64,000 nucleotides of DNA, from positions 121,818 through 185,817 of the forward strand of contig CAWBVG010000030.1 of assembly GCA_963792175.1 (NCBI GenBank). The letters are read 5' to 3'. The notes under the pieces are model-generated. The model saw only the letters and a list, made by a program, of their open reading frames with translations, did not search any database and was not told the DNA's origin. How positions within the stretch are numbered: position 1 is the stretch's first letter; each line of letters begins with the position of its first letter. Of this stretch, positions 47,134-55,778 are shown piece after piece. A program made the translations under genes and the position numbers. Source of the DNA: CAWBVG01 sp963792175 (GTDB lineage: Bacteria > Acidobacteriota > Vicinamibacteria > Vicinamibacterales > CAVVIG01).

Positions 47134-47754
47134 CTACTGAAAGTGCTTCGAGATGTTGAGTGCGAGGGTCCGATCCGTGTCGGCGTGCGCCTTTGCCTGC
47201 GCCAGGTGCCCCCGGCTCTCCGACCGTGTAGCTGAGTTGCCTTCGGTCATCACCGCGGCCGCAAACTGCATCGCTGGATCGTCTTGCAGCGCGTGGGCTT
47301 TCAGCACGAGCTGATAGCCGTCGATGCCATCGATCGCCGGTATCGCGGCCGCGAAGATCGGCCGTGCCTGCCGGTAGGTCTCGACCAGGTAGCCGAAGTC
47401 GAACACGTTGAGTCCGACCTTCGCCTGCGGCACGCTCGCCCGCTCCTGCAGAGCGTTGAGCAGGGCCGTGGCTCTCACCGAATCGCCCGCGGCGTAAATG
47501 GTGGCGCGGCGGAGCGTCTCCATCCGCACCAGCACGGGTGTCTCCGGCTGAAGGAGTGCGAGCGTGTCGTCGACGAGCCGCGTGACGTCGTAGGCGGGAT
47601 CGATGGAGCGCCAGCTGTTGCCACCCATCGGAAGCGTTCGCGCGTTGCCGATCTCGAATGGAAAACAGAGCAGCGGCGGGCCGGCGAGGGCGGGACTGGA
47701 GACCAGGACAGAAACCACGGCGGACGCGAGCATCAATGGGCGCATTCGAATCAT
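47134..47754 (-). CDS. Secreted protein of unknown function
   Basis: 206 residues, signal peptide LMLASAVVSVLVSSPALAG. The mature protein is mostly helical and alanine-rich (YDVTRLVDDTLALLQPETPV, RATALLNALQERASVPQ, GYQLVLKAHALQDDPAMQFA), which may hint at TPR-like repeats. No family recognised. ATG 47754 has GGAGGG at ideal spacing, so the start is well supported. It lies 103 nt upstream of the cupredoxin operon with a GC hairpin between. Confidence 0.7.
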   Translation of the reverse strand: MIRMRPLMLASAVVSVLVSSPALAGPPLLCFPFEIGNARTLPMGGNSWRSIDPAYDVTRLVDDTLALLQPETPVLVRMETLRRATIYAAGDSVRATALLNALQERASVPQAKVGLNVFDFGYLVETYRQARPIFAAAIPAIDGIDGYQLVLKAHALQDDPAMQFAAAVMTEGNSATRSESRGHLAQAKAHADTDRTLALNISKHFQ

Positions 47755-48000
47755 TGAACCCTCCTGTGCGACAAGACGGCGCGACCCGGCCATCTGTTAA
47801 CCGCCGGGCTGGCGCGGCTGGTCCATCGCCGGAGGGCACCCGATTTGCAACCAAACGGACGTGCTGAGGCCCAGTCAATCTCAAGGAAACGCTGCCGATC
47901 TCCCTCGCATGCTTCACCGCCTGGAAGAGAACGGCGCTCTCAAGACCGTGCCGGATATCTGCGGCCGCGACCATTGCCAGGGCGCAGCCACCGGATCACG

Positions 48001-48966
48001 ATGACATCCGCACAACAGGCGCTCGTCGTCTTCGCCGTGTGGTCGGCTGCCGCCCGCGCCGCGGACACGCCGCCGAGGAAATACGACACGAAGACTGCGT
48101 CGTTCGCCATCAGCTATCACGGAGAGACATCCGCGTATCGCGACACTTCGGTCGTCGTCCTGCCGGGCGCCGTCGGTCGTCTTCAACGCGGTCGGCGGTC
48201 CGCCCGGCGACTACGCGATGAAGACGAACGACGGCACTCTCGTCCAGAAGGGCCTGCGGCAATGGCAGTGGTCGGCGCCCAGGATTCCAGGGACCTACAA
48301 GCTGACGGCCGACGGCCCGGGCGAGAAGGACGCCATCAAGGTGCACGCGTTTGTGATGGTGCCGGCGAGCGCCGTGAAGAACGGGATGTTGAACGGCTAT
48401 CGCATCGGCGCGTACCCGGCGAAGCCACTCAAGGGCCATCCGCTGTACGTGCCTCCCGCCGGATTCATCGAAGTCACGAAGGACAACCAGGACACGAAAG
48501 TGTCGCCGCATTTCGTGCTGAAGCAGTTTCTGTGCAAGGAAGACACGTCGAAGCAGTTCCCGAAGTACATCGTTCTGCAGGAGCGGCTGCCGCTCAAGCT
48601 CGAGGCCATTCTCGAGCGCGTCAACGCCAGGAACGTCAAGACCGAGACATTGCACATCATGAGCGCCTATCGCACCCCGTTCTACAACCGCGCGATCGGC
48701 GACGTCGAGTACAGCATGCATCAGTGGGGCAGCGCCGCCGACATCTACGTCGATCCCAAAGACATGAATCGGATGGAGGACCTGAATCGCGACGGCCGGA
48801 TCGACGTCAGCGATTCGAAGTACCTGTACGACGAGATCGAGTCGTGGCTCGCGGACAAGGACGCGCAGAATTTCAGGGCGGGATGGGGTTCTATCCGGCA
48901 ACCAGCGCTCATCCACCGTTCGTTCACGTCGATGTGCGCGGGACGCGGGCGCGGTGGCAAGGGTAG
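48001..48966 (+). CDS. Peptidase M15-type (D,D-carboxypeptidase-like) exported protein (two frame breaks)
   Basis: Zinc peptidase acting on peptidoglycan or peptides, about 320 residues. Signal-like N-terminus (ALVVFAVWSAAARAAD). Catalytic region: IMSAYRTPFYNRAIG, YSMHQWGSAADIYVDP with the zinc His and Asp, and FVHVDVRGTRARW with the last His. The opening frame 1 gives way to frame 2 at about 48175 and returns to frame 1 near 48885 (FRAGMGFYPATSAHPP), where the natural stop at 48966 is found. Two indels are needed. The upstream 246 nt (47755-48000) hold no feature I can support. Confidence 0.8.
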   Translation: MTSAQQALVVFAVWSAAARAADTPPRKYDTKTASFAISYHGETSAYRDTSVVVLPGAVGRLQRGRRSARRLRDEDERRHSRPEGPAAMAVVGAQDSRDLQADGRRPGREGRHQGARVCDGAGERREERDVERLSHRRVPGEATQGPSAVRASRRIHRSHEGQPGHESVAAFRAEAVSVQGRHVEAVPEVHRSAGAAAAQARGHSRARQRQERQDRDIAHHERLSHPVLQPRDRRRRVQHASVGQRRRHLRRSQRHESDGGPESRRPDRRQRFEVPVRRDRVVARGQGRAEFQGGMGFYPATSAHPPFVHVDVRGTRARWQG

Positions 48967-48968
48967 CC

Positions 48969-49028
48969 AAAGTTAAAAGTTAAAAGTTAAAAGTTAAAAG
49001 TTAAAAGTGAAAGGCAAAGTTAAAGGGA
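48969..49028. repeat. AAAGTTA tandem array
   Basis: Five exact AAAGTTA units (48969-49003), AAAGTGA, then shorter 6-bp variants (AAGTTA, AAGGGA). Same unit as the array at 5.2 kb. It begins 2 nt after a stop and runs into the next start. Confidence 0.85.
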
Positions 49029-50452
49029 AAGTGGAAAGCAACAGACTGTGCTGGCCGGCCGTGCTGGTTCTCGCGGCGATGCTGAGTGCGCCGCGCCAGG
49101 CGGCGGCGTATTCCGTGCTCGCGCACGAGGCCAACATCGACGCCTTGTGGGACTCCACCATCCAGCCGCTGCTGGCGAAGAGGTTTCCACGAGCGACGCG
49201 CGAGCAGTTGAAGCAGGCGCGGGCTTTTGCGTACGGCGGATCGGTGATCCAGGATCTGGGCTACTACCCGTTCGGCAACCACTTCTTCAGCAACCTGCTG
49301 CACTACGTCCGCAGCGGCGACTTCGTCGAGACGATGCTTCACGAAGCGCGCGACGTCAACGAGTACGGGTTCGCGCTCGGCGCGCTTGCGCACTACGCGG
49401 CCGACAACGCCGGACATCCTGAAGCGGTCAACCGCGCCGTCGCGCTGATGTTTCCCAAGCTGCGCGCCAAGTACGGCAACAGCGTCACCTACGAACAGTC
49501 GCCCGCGAGCCACATCATCGTCGAGTTCTCGTTCGACGTCGTGCAGGCCGCGTCGGGTGCCTACGCCTCCGAGGCGTACCACGATTTCATCGGCTTCGAG
49601 GTCTCGAAGCCGCTCCTCGAGCGGACGTTTCTGGCCGTCTACGGCCTCGAGATGAAGGACGTGTTCGGCAACGAAGATCTGGCGATCGGATCGTACCGGC
49701 ATGCGATCAGCGACACGATTCCATCGATTACGCGCATCGCCTGGCGTGACAAGCGGGAGGCCATTCAGCGGCTGAAGCCCGACACCGCCGAGCAGCGCTT
49801 CGTCTTCAACCTCTCCCGCCGCGACTACGAGCGGGATTTCGGGCGCGACTACCAGCGGCCGGGCCCGCTGACGATGGTGCTCAGCGTGTTGTATCGCCTG
49901 CTGCCGAAAATCGGCCCGCTGCGTCCGTTGAAGTTCAAAGCGCCGACGCCAGAAGCCGAGGCGCTGTTTCTCGCGAGCTTCAAGGACACGCGCCAGCGGT
50001 ATCAGACGGAGCTGCGCGCCGTGAACGAGCGGCGCCTCAACCTGGCCAACACGAATTTCGATCTCGGAAAGCCGAGCGTCCATGGTGACTATGCGCTGGC
50101 AGACGAGACCTATGCGGATTTGCTCAATCGACTGGCCGAACGCCACTTCGCCGACGTGCCGCCGGCGCTGCGGCAGAACATCCTGGCGTACTACGCCGCG
50201 GCGCCGGACAAGATCTCCGGCAAGAAGGAGCTGAAGCGGATAAAGAAGGTCCGCGTGCAGCTGGCTCGAAGTCTCAAAAGTCTCAGGGACTCTAGACTTG
50301 AACTTGACTTGAACCTTGCGCGCGTCAGATCATCCGGACCGCGCGGACCCTTCGAGGAAAGTCCTTGTCGTCGCCATGCTGCCGGCCAAGGTCGGCGAAA
50401 TCGATGTGCACCGCCATGTCGGCTGTCTGCTGCGATGAAGCCCAGTAGGTGA
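49007..50452 (+). CDS. Zinc-dependent phospholipase C-type exported protein
   Basis: Member of the zinc phospholipase C/S1-P1 nuclease-like group. Signal peptide (LCWPAVLVLAAMLSAPRQAAA) and mature start YSVLAHEANIDALW with a zinc His. Further ligands in HYVRSGDFVETMLHEARDVN, as a region, and GALAHYAADNAGHPEAVNRA. About 420 residues match a coherent protein up to KVRVQLARS near 50270; the last 60 codons come from a repeat and from the antisense of the neighbouring gene, so the original stop seems lost. GTG 49007 and GTG 49031 are possible starts; both lie in or next to the repeat. Confidence 0.75.
   Translation: MKGKVKGKVESNRLCWPAVLVLAAMLSAPRQAAAYSVLAHEANIDALWDSTIQPLLAKRFPRATREQLKQARAFAYGGSVIQDLGYYPFGNHFFSNLLHYVRSGDFVETMLHEARDVNEYGFALGALAHYAADNAGHPEAVNRAVALMFPKLRAKYGNSVTYEQSPASHIIVEFSFDVVQAASGAYASEAYHDFIGFEVSKPLLERTFLAVYGLEMKDVFGNEDLAIGSYRHAISDTIPSITRIAWRDKREAIQRLKPDTAEQRFVFNLSRRDYERDFGRDYQRPGPLTMVLSVLYRLLPKIGPLRPLKFKAPTPEAEALFLASFKDTRQRYQTELRAVNERRLNLANTNFDLGKPSVHGDYALADETYADLLNRLAERHFADVPPALRQNILAYYAAAPDKISGKKELKRIKKVRVQLARSLKSLRDSRLELDLNLARVRSSGPRGPFEESPCRRHAAGQGRRNRCAPPCRLSAAMKPSR
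50263..50318. repeat. AAGTCTCA / TTGAACTTGAC short repeats at a convergent junction
   Basis: AAGTCTCAAAAGTCTCAGGG then GACTCTAGACTTGAACTTGA and CTTGAACC. Degenerate 7-9 bp units with an internal dyad (AAGTCT and AGACTT). It replaces the expected C-terminus and stop of the plus-strand gene. Confidence 0.6.
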
Positions 50453-52668
50453 AGTTGTCGGCCACGCCGCCGTCCTGAAAGTCGCCGAGTCCAGCCGCCT
50501 TCAGGTGGCGATACATCAACGCGAGCTCGTCTCTCGACGGCAGGAACCACCCACGGGTGCCGTTCAGGACCAGGCTGGAGCACAGCACGGCGGCAGTTCC
50601 GGGGTCGGTGCAGCTCTGGAGCATCTCCGCGGTGTTTTGCCTGCCGGTTCCGACCGCCGTCCCGCGCGCGCCCGGAATCGCACGCCGGAAGCAGCCCCAC
50701 GTCGCGCCCGCGCTCTGGTCGAACGGCGCGGCCTCGAGGTACCGCCAGCCGTCCGCGGCGTAATTCGGGTTTTCATGGAAGATGACCCCGCCGGCCGGTC
50801 CAGTGTCGCCGATCGCATAGCCGGCTGTGGAGAGCCAGACGCTCATCTCGCCGGGACCCCGATTGGCCCACAGCGAGTACGGGATGAGCCGGATCGGTTT
50901 CGCCGGCAGCGATGGGTTGGTCACCCGCGTGCGCGCGGGTCTCGATGACAGTCACATCGCCAGAGAAACTCGGATCGGCCGACGATTGAAGGCCCGCCGC
51001 GGGCTCGAGCAACAGATCCAGCGCCTTGCCGTCCGTGTCTGGCCACTCCGCGCAATACACAATCGGTCCTCGTTCGATCGCGACCCTTCGCCGGTCCTGC
51101 GTCACCCGTTGATCCGCGACGACTCGCCGCGGCTCCATCGGGAATTCCGCAACGACCACGTCGCCGTGTTTCCATGTCCGATCGATTGAGACGTAGCCGG
51201 CGGCATCCGCGAGTGCGCTGAAGCTGTTCCCATTCACCGACAGCCTGACAGGTGTGTCGACCTTGTTCACGTAGGTATAGAGGTGGCTCGGAACCGGCTG
51301 ATTGCGCGCCCATCCTGGAATCCGCAGCTTGATCGTGGCGCGGTGCTCTCCGCCCGTCGCCACCGCGATCCGAGTCGTGCCCGACCAGGGCATGCCGCTC
51401 TCGACCTTCAGGCCGATGTCGGCGGTGCCGACACGGAACGACGTCTCGCTCGAGGCATACAGATTGACGTAAATGGCTCCCTGCTCGTCCTGCGCGTACA
51501 CCAGGCCAGGCATCGCCGCGAGAAATCGGACCAGGTTCGGCGGACAGCATTCGAGCGACGCCCGCTCCCAGCGCGCGTCACGCCCGTCGCCTGCGCTGGC
51601 GAGCCGGTTGACGTAGAAAAACTGTCGTCCCGCCATGGACACGCCGTCCACCGCGTTGTTGTACATGGCGCGCTCCATCACGTCGATGTAGCGGCTGTCG
51701 CCGGTCGCCATGAACAGCCGATGGTTCAGCGTGATGAACATCAGGGCGGCGCAGGTTTCCGAGTAGGCCGAGATGTTCGGAAGAGAGTACGGTTCTCCGA
51801 ATCCCTCGTTGCCGGTGCTGCCGACACCGCCGGTGACGTACAGCTTCCGCTCGACGATGTCGAGCCACATCCGTTGAGCCGCGTCCAGATACGCTTTGAT
51901 GCCGGTGAGGACGCCGACATCGACGAGCGACACCATCAGCGATACGCAATTGACCGCATGACCGACCGCTTCGCTCTGCTCGAGAACCGGCTGATGGGAC
52001 TGGTTGTGACGGCTTCGGTTCACGGAATCTGGCAGTCCTCGAATGTCGAGATAGTGCTTCGCCAGGTCCAGATGCCGTTTGTCGTGCGTCACGCGGTACA
52101 GCTGCACACAGTTGATGGCGTCGCGCTCGCCGCCGGAAAACGGCGGGTTGCGCACCCGGAAGTCGTTGTAGAGCGCGTCCGCTCCTTCGATCGCCCGGTC
52201 CAGCAGCACCCTGCGCCCGGTCGTGGCGAAGTGTGTTGCCGCGACCTCGAAGCTGCTGTTCCCGGCGCGCGGGGACTGCTGCACGCGCAGGACCTGTGCG
52301 TCGACCTCGGCCTGCAGTCGCGCGTCCGGGTGCATCGCGAGCGACAGGATGGCGGCCTCCAACACGTTGACGCTGAAGCCCCGCTCCATTTCGGCGAGCT
52401 TTTGCATCTCGAACGGAATCGTGACCTCGGCGTTCCTGAGAATGCGCGGTTTCCAGAACTGATCCGCCATCCGCACGCTGGAATGTCGCTGGGGCCGAAT
52501 CGGGTAGTCCGGGACCGGCGCATAATCGGCGGCCGAGATCCTGACATTCGCGGTCGCGATCTGGGCGCCGGCGTCACGCGACGGATCGTCTGTCGCCGCC
52601 GCCACCCGCGCCACGGCGCCCGCCGCGGACGCGTACTTCAGGAAATCCCGTCTGGCGATTCGTCTCAT
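50325..52668 (-). CDS. GH127 beta-L-arabinofuranosidase-like protein fused to an Lcl/DUF1566-type domain (frame break near 50935)
   Basis: Exported by a Tat signal (RRIARRDFLKYASAAGAVA). The GH127/DUF1680 core keeps the catalytic and zinc-binding set: Glu and Cys in AYSETCAALMFI and the Cys pair in SLECCPPNLVRFLA. It ends with IPYSLWANRGPGEMSVWL, as expected for GH127. A second domain follows directly: GDTGPAGGVIFHENP, GWRYLEAAPFDQSAG, WGCFRRAI, GWFLPSRDELALMYRHL, RVRAVRMI, a pattern of DUF1566/Lcl domains that occur in surface proteins. The two parts lie in different frames joined near 50925-50945. Likely acts on arabinose-containing glycans. Confidence 0.85.
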
Positions 52669-52690
52669 AACGGCCCCTCCGTCCGGCGTC

Positions 52691-53362
52691 TCAGACGACG
52701 ACGCCGTCCTTCAACCTGACAATCCGCGTCGCGAACTCTCGCGCGAATTCCTCGTCGTGCGTCGAGACGACCAGGGTCCGCTGCTGGCGGAGCAATCCCT
52801 GGAGCAGCTCGCCGAGCTCGACGCGCCGCTCGGGATCGAGCGACGCCGTCGGCTCGTCCATCAGCAGCACCGGTGGATCGACGGCCAATGCGCGCGCAAT
52901 CGCCACCCGCTGGGCTTCGCCGCCCGAGAGCTCCCGCGGGTACGCCGTCGCGCGATGCTCCACGCCGAAGGCGGCGAGCAATTCGCGTCCGCGCGCGGCG
53001 GCCGCCACCGGCGCGACGCCGTGCGCGTGCACCGGCGCGAGGCAGACATTGCTGAGCGCCGACAGATGCTCGAACAGGCAGTGGAACTGGAAGACCATGC
53101 CGACCTTGCGGCGCAATTGCCTGAGCGTCGGCGGCGGAATCGGCGCGCCGCCGGCCAACGCCACGCCATCCACGACGATCGTGCCGGTGTCGAAGCGTTC
53201 GAGCCCCGCGACCGCGCGCAGAATCGTCGTCTTGCCCGAGCCGGACGGGCCCATCAGCGCCACCAGCTCGCCGCGCGCGACATCCAGCGTCACGCCGGTC
53301 AGAATCGGCCGCCGGCCGCGACTCAGGTGCAGCCGATCGGTGCGGAGCACGACGTCGCTCAT
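52691..53362 (-). CDS. ABC transporter ATP-binding protein (polar amino-acid type)
   Basis: ATPase subunit of 223 residues. Walker A GPSGSGKTTILRAVAG, Q-loop VFQFHCLFEHLSAL, signature LSGGEAQRVAIARALA, Walker B VLLMDEPTASLDPE and switch His in STHDEEF. Closest in pattern to GlnQ/ArtP-type importers. It starts at ATG 53362, overlapping the stop of the binding-protein/permease gene (ATGA), so the pair makes a full importer. Confidence 0.93.
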   Translation of the reverse strand: MSDVVLRTDRLHLSRGRRPILTGVTLDVARGELVALMGPSGSGKTTILRAVAGLERFDTGTIVVDGVALAGGAPIPPPTLRQLRRKVGMVFQFHCLFEHLSALSNVCLAPVHAHGVAPVAAAARGRELLAAFGVEHRATAYPRELSGGEAQRVAIARALAVDPPVLLMDEPTASLDPERRVELGELLQGLLRQQRTLVVSTHDEEFAREFATRIVRLKDGVVV

Positions 53363-54861
53363 GGCGCCGGCGCCTTCCAGCGGCTCTCGAGCCTGCGCGC
53401 GGCGGCGGCCAATGGCAGTGACATCGCGAGGTAGAGTCCCGCGCACAGCGTGCCGGGGATGACCCAGCTGCCAAGGTTGGTCGCGAAGATCTGGGTCTGT
53501 TTCGTCAGCTCGAGGACGGTCAGTACCGACACGAGCGACGAGTCCTTCAACATCGCGACGAAGTCGTTCGTCATCGGCGCCAGCGCCAGCCGGAACGCCT
53601 GCGGCGCGCGCACCAGCGTCAGCACCTGCCGCTCGCTCAACCCGAGCGTGCGGGCCGCCTCGAGCTGTCCCACTGGAATCGCCTCGAGGGCGCCGCGATA
53701 GATCTCGCTCTCATAGGCCGCATAATTCAACGCAAGCCCCAGCAGGGCGGCGATGAACGCCGGCAGCCGGACCGCGGCGGCGAGGCCGTAGTACAACACG
53801 AACAGCTGGAGCAGGATGGGCGTCCCGCGAATCAGCTCGACGTAGCCGAGCAGCGCCATCCGCGTGAGACGATCGCCGTAGACGCGGCCGGTGGCGATCA
53901 CCACCCCCAGCGCGATGGCCAGACCCATCGACAGGCACGACAAGACGATCGTGACGACCGACGCCTGCAGCAGCGACGGCAGGTAGCGCTTGGTCGCGTC
54001 CCACTTCGACATCGTCGCCACGCTGACCGACGTGTCGAGGCCGGTGATCGGCGGGACAGGCTCGCCGGCCAGCAGACGCTGGTACAGTTTCGGCTGATCG
54101 TCGTTCCAGACGCGCCATTTGCGAAGAATCCGTTCCAGGGTGCCGTCGCGCATCGCCGTCCGCAGGATGTCGTCCATGGCGTCACGCAACGGGATATTGG
54201 CCGCGGACAGCACGCCGACGTAATGACCGACGGCGATCGTCTGCGGTTGAATCGTGAAGCCCTTCACCGCGCGCTGCCGCCGCTCCGCCAGCACGTTGTC
54301 GAGCAGCACGGCATCGACGCGCCCGATCACCAGATCGCTGTACGGATGCACGTCGTCGTCGTACGACACGGCGCGGATACCGAAATCGCGCTCGGCCCGC
54401 ACCAGGATTTCGTAGGCGATGGTGCCGCCGAGCGTCGCGACTCTCTTGCCGCGCAGATCGGCGAGGGATCCGAATCGGGCGGCGTCGCCGTCGCGGACGC
54501 TCAGCACCTCGCGGAATTCGTAGTAGGGCAACGTGACCGCCATCGTCGCCCGCCGGGCCGGCGTGTCCTCGATCCCGCTCAAGCCGATGTCGGCGTCGTC
54601 GCGAGCGACGCTCTGGTCGATCGAATCGAAGCGGATGTTGAGGAACTCGGGCCTCCGGTGGAGGCCAGCGGCGAGAAGGTCCGCGATTTCGACGTCGAAC
54701 CCGATGAGTTGATCGGGCCGGGCCGGATCGGCTTCGACAAACGGTGCGCCGCCTTCCGGATCTCCTGCCCAGCGAAGCACCTGCGGCGCCTGGGCGGACC
54801 CCACGGCCAGCGCACCTGCGCAGAGAACCGCGACAAACGCGGCGATGTGAGTTCGACGCAC
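53359..54861 (-). CDS. Fused substrate-binding protein and permease of an amino-acid-type ABC importer
   Basis: A 500-residue fusion. Signal segment (HIAAFVAVLCAGALAVGSAQ), then an SBP-bac-3 domain (LIGFDVEIADLLAAGLHRRP, IGLSGIEDTPARRATMAVT, LRGKRVATLGGTIAYEILV), then a His/Glu/Gln-type permease with several helices and the EAA loop (YRGALEAIPVGQLEAARTLG). Fusions of this kind are known in some firmicutes and others and remove the need for a free binding protein. GTG 54861 is chosen; TACAAT lies 9 nt upstream. Ligand is probably an amino acid. Confidence 0.9.
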   Translation of the reverse strand: MRRTHIAAFVAVLCAGALAVGSAQAPQVLRWAGDPEGGAPFVEADPARPDQLIGFDVEIADLLAAGLHRRPEFLNIRFDSIDQSVARDDADIGLSGIEDTPARRATMAVTLPYYEFREVLSVRDGDAARFGSLADLRGKRVATLGGTIAYEILVRAERDFGIRAVSYDDDVHPYSDLVIGRVDAVLLDNVLAERRQRAVKGFTIQPQTIAVGHYVGVLSAANIPLRDAMDDILRTAMRDGTLERILRKWRVWNDDQPKLYQRLLAGEPVPPITGLDTSVSVATMSKWDATKRYLPSLLQASVVTIVLSCLSMGLAIALGVVIATGRVYGDRLTRMALLGYVELIRGTPILLQLFVLYYGLAAAVRLPAFIAALLGLALNYAAYESEIYRGALEAIPVGQLEAARTLGLSERQVLTLVRAPQAFRLALAPMTNDFVAMLKDSSLVSVLTVLELTKQTQIFATNLGSWVIPGTLCAGLYLAMSLPLAAAARRLESRWKAPAP

Positions 54862-54870
54862 TCGGGATAG

Positions 54871-54876
54871 ATTGTA
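54871..54876 (-). promoter_or_regulatory. -10-like hexamer for the ABC operon, leaderless geometry
   Basis: TACAAT on the minus strand, 9 nt before GTG 54861, without a Shine-Dalgarno. Confidence 0.4.
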
Positions 54877-54891
54877 GCGGGAGGCTCGCAC

Positions 54892-55740
54892 ATGGCGGAC
54901 GTGGCGTTTATTGGAACCGGGCTGCTGGGCAGCGCGATGGTCGAAGGCATGCTCAAACGCGGCGACTCGGTGACGGTCTGGAACCGCACCGAATCGAAGG
55001 CGCGCGCGCTCGAGGCCGCCGGCGCGCAGGTGGCGGCGTCTCCGGGCGATGCGGTTGCCGGCGCCGAGCGTGTGCACATGACGCTTCCGGACGACGCCGT
55101 CGTCAATGACATCGGCGAGGGCATCGCGCCGAGGCTCCGCCGTGACGCCATCGTCATCGACCACTCCACGACGTCGCCCCGGGGCGCGAAATCGCGGATC
55201 GCGCGGGCCCGCAAGGGCGGCATCCGGTTCATCCACGCGCCCGTCTTCATGTCGCCGCAGATGGCGCGCGACGCCGTCGGCTTGATGCTGGTGTCCGGGC
55301 CGAAGGACGTGTACGAGGCGGTCGCGGAGCCGCTCGCGAAGATGACGGGCGAGGTGTGGTACGTCGGCGAGGACGGCGATCGCGCGGCCGCGTACAAGCT
55401 GTTCGGAAACTCGATGATCTTCGTCATCACCGCCGGCGTCGCGGATGTGTTCGCGATGGGCAAGGAACTCGGGATCTCGCCGGACGACGCGCTGGCCGTG
55501 TTCTCGAAGTTCCAGCCGGGCGGCGCGATCAAAGGCCGGGGCACCAAGATGGCGCGCCGCGATTTCAGTGCCAGCTTCGAGTTGACGATGGCCCGGAAAG
55601 ATCTGCGCCTGATGATCGAGGCGGCCGGCGGTCAGCCATTGGTGGTACTGCCGGGGATTGCCACACGGATGGACGAGGCGATCGCCAAGGGGCACGGCAA
55701 GGACGATCTGGCCGCGATCGGCGCGGAGGTGGTTCCGTGA
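54892..55740 (+). CDS. 3-hydroxyisobutyrate dehydrogenase-family oxidoreductase
   Basis: NAD(P)-dependent beta-hydroxyacid dehydrogenase of 282 residues. Rossmann motif FIGTGLLGSAMVEGML, NRT after strand 2 (suggests NADP), substrate loop DHSTTSPRGAK, and the catalytic Lys in AAAYKLFGNSMIF. Could act on 3-hydroxyisobutyrate, glyoxylate/succinic semialdehyde or 2-hydroxy-3-oxopropionate; not resolvable here. GGGAGG precedes ATG 54892, so this is a leadered message. Confidence 0.9.
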   Translation: MADVAFIGTGLLGSAMVEGMLKRGDSVTVWNRTESKARALEAAGAQVAASPGDAVAGAERVHMTLPDDAVVNDIGEGIAPRLRRDAIVIDHSTTSPRGAKSRIARARKGGIRFIHAPVFMSPQMARDAVGLMLVSGPKDVYEAVAEPLAKMTGEVWYVGEDGDRAAAYKLFGNSMIFVITAGVADVFAMGKELGISPDDALAVFSKFQPGGAIKGRGTKMARRDFSASFELTMARKDLRLMIEAAGGQPLVVLPGIATRMDEAIAKGHGKDDLAAIGAEVVP

Positions 55741-55741
55741 G

Positions 55742-55778
55742 AGGCGGGCAGGTCGGGTGGGTCGGGTGGGGCAGGTGG
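55742..55778. repeat. GGTCGGGTG tandem array
   Basis: GGCAGGTCGGGTGGGTCGGG, then TGGGGCAGGTGGG: GC-rich 7-9 bp units that begin right after one stop and run into the next start codon. Confidence 0.6.

Noticed and set aside
47755..48000. Possible small regulator (MLHRLEENG) in the gap before the M15 gene
   Set aside because: Only 32 codons, resemblance to PadR-type sequences is too short, no ribosome site.
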